DNA of 5,902 nucleotides, taken from NCBI GenBank assembly GCA_964539235.1, contig CAZIIK010000006.1, positions 1 through 5,902 of the forward strand, given 5' to 3'. The position numbers and the translations under genes are program-made. Shown here in pieces: positions 5,767 through 5,902 of this stretch. Origin of the DNA: CAZIIK01 sp964539235 (GTDB lineage Bacteria > Pseudomonadota > Gammaproteobacteria > Francisellales > CACEW01). The notes under the pieces were generated by a model, which saw only the letters and a program-made list of their open reading frames with translations, made no database searches and had not been told where the DNA came from. Numbering within the stretch: position 1 is the stretch's first letter; each line of letters begins with the position of its first letter.

Positions 5767-5902
5767 AGTCTGTCCGAAAAGGGGTATTTTTCTTGTTATG
5801 CATTCAAACAGATGCGGATTTTTGGGATGTGCAGGGTCATAATACCGATTTGTCACGTGATATGCAGCACACAAGCCATGGAAAAGGTATACCCGAGTGA
5901 TT
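5766..5902 (+). mobile_element. 5' end of an IS5-like insertion sequence, right copy, running off the window
   Basis: The element starts at the GAGTCTGTCCGAAAA tip after TTA (5763-5765) and runs off the right edge. Its first 115 bases repeat the left-hand IS end in inverted orientation. After a leader of 112 bases the transposase ATG is reached at 5878. It interrupts the Rpn-family gene, and the flank CTTAG is the same pentamer found at the left copy. The two copies point away from each other, so their same ends face the LPS operon. Two base differences show they are separate copies rather than one sequence read twice. Confidence 0.85.
5878..5902 (+). CDS. IS5-family transposase, first eight codons only
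   Basis: ATG at 5878 opens a frame reading MEKVYPSD up to the window edge. YPSD close to the N-terminus is a hallmark of IS5-family (DDE) transposases, where it is normally followed by I/L-T and a helix. Its position, about 112 bases inside a repeated IS tip, fits a transposase start. No good ribosome-binding site is visible. The fragment is too short for the family call to be more than probable. The left copy of the IS shows only the matching start codon, at bases 3-1 on the minus strand. Confidence 0.6.

Noticed and set aside
5504..5803. Minus-strand 99-residue open frame at the right end
   Set aside because: It runs antisense through the Rpn fragment and into the IS end; the plus strand carries the conserved protein motifs.

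Overview
This window looks like a piece of a Gram-negative, probably gammaproteobacterial, chromosome of moderate G+C. The evidence is a complete, tightly packed set of genes for the heptose part of lipopolysaccharide (LPS) inner core: bifunctional hldE, then waaF, then waaC. The degraded genes on either side (a DUF4143-type ATPase and an Rpn/YhgA-type nuclease) are common in gammaproteobacterial accessory DNA, including intracellular lineages. I cannot name a species or genus from the sequence alone.

Layout, left to right. Bases 1-115 are the end of an insertion sequence (IS) pointing off the left edge. It cuts off a minus-strand AAA-type ATPase gene after about 52 codons. A 56-base gap with a perfect 8-bp hairpin follows. 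A complete minus-strand FAD-dependent oxidoreductase of the DAO fold (329-1501) is divergent from the LPS operon, with about 75 bases between them. The operon hldE-waaF-waaC (1577-5093, plus strand) has ATGA four-base overlaps at both junctions. About 100 bases of AT-rich DNA follow, with a plausible promoter and an embedded palindrome. Then comes the wreck of an Rpn-family gene (5194-5766), broken by an insertion of about 145 bp with terminal inverted repeats and cut at its 3' side by a second copy of the same IS end. The window stops 25 bases into that IS's transposase gene.

How the genes work together. HldE phosphorylates and then nucleotide-activates heptose phosphate, on the way to ADP-L-glycero-D-manno-heptose. 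WaaC adds the first heptose to Kdo2-lipid A and WaaF the second. The partner enzymes GmhA, GmhB and HldD are not in the window. The oxidoreductase is not a known step of this pathway, and its link to the operon is positional only.

The two IS ends are 117/119 identical, in inverted orientation, and both abut CTTAG. Both window edges lie inside this repeat, so the window is probably an assembly contig or island bounded by repeated IS copies. The core is ordinary. The points worth a second look are the small inverted-repeat insertion inside the Rpn gene, the palindrome within its predicted promoter, the in-frame tandem duplication in waaF, and the Cys motif shared by the two heptosyltransferases. 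I did not find convincing evidence of a new biological system.
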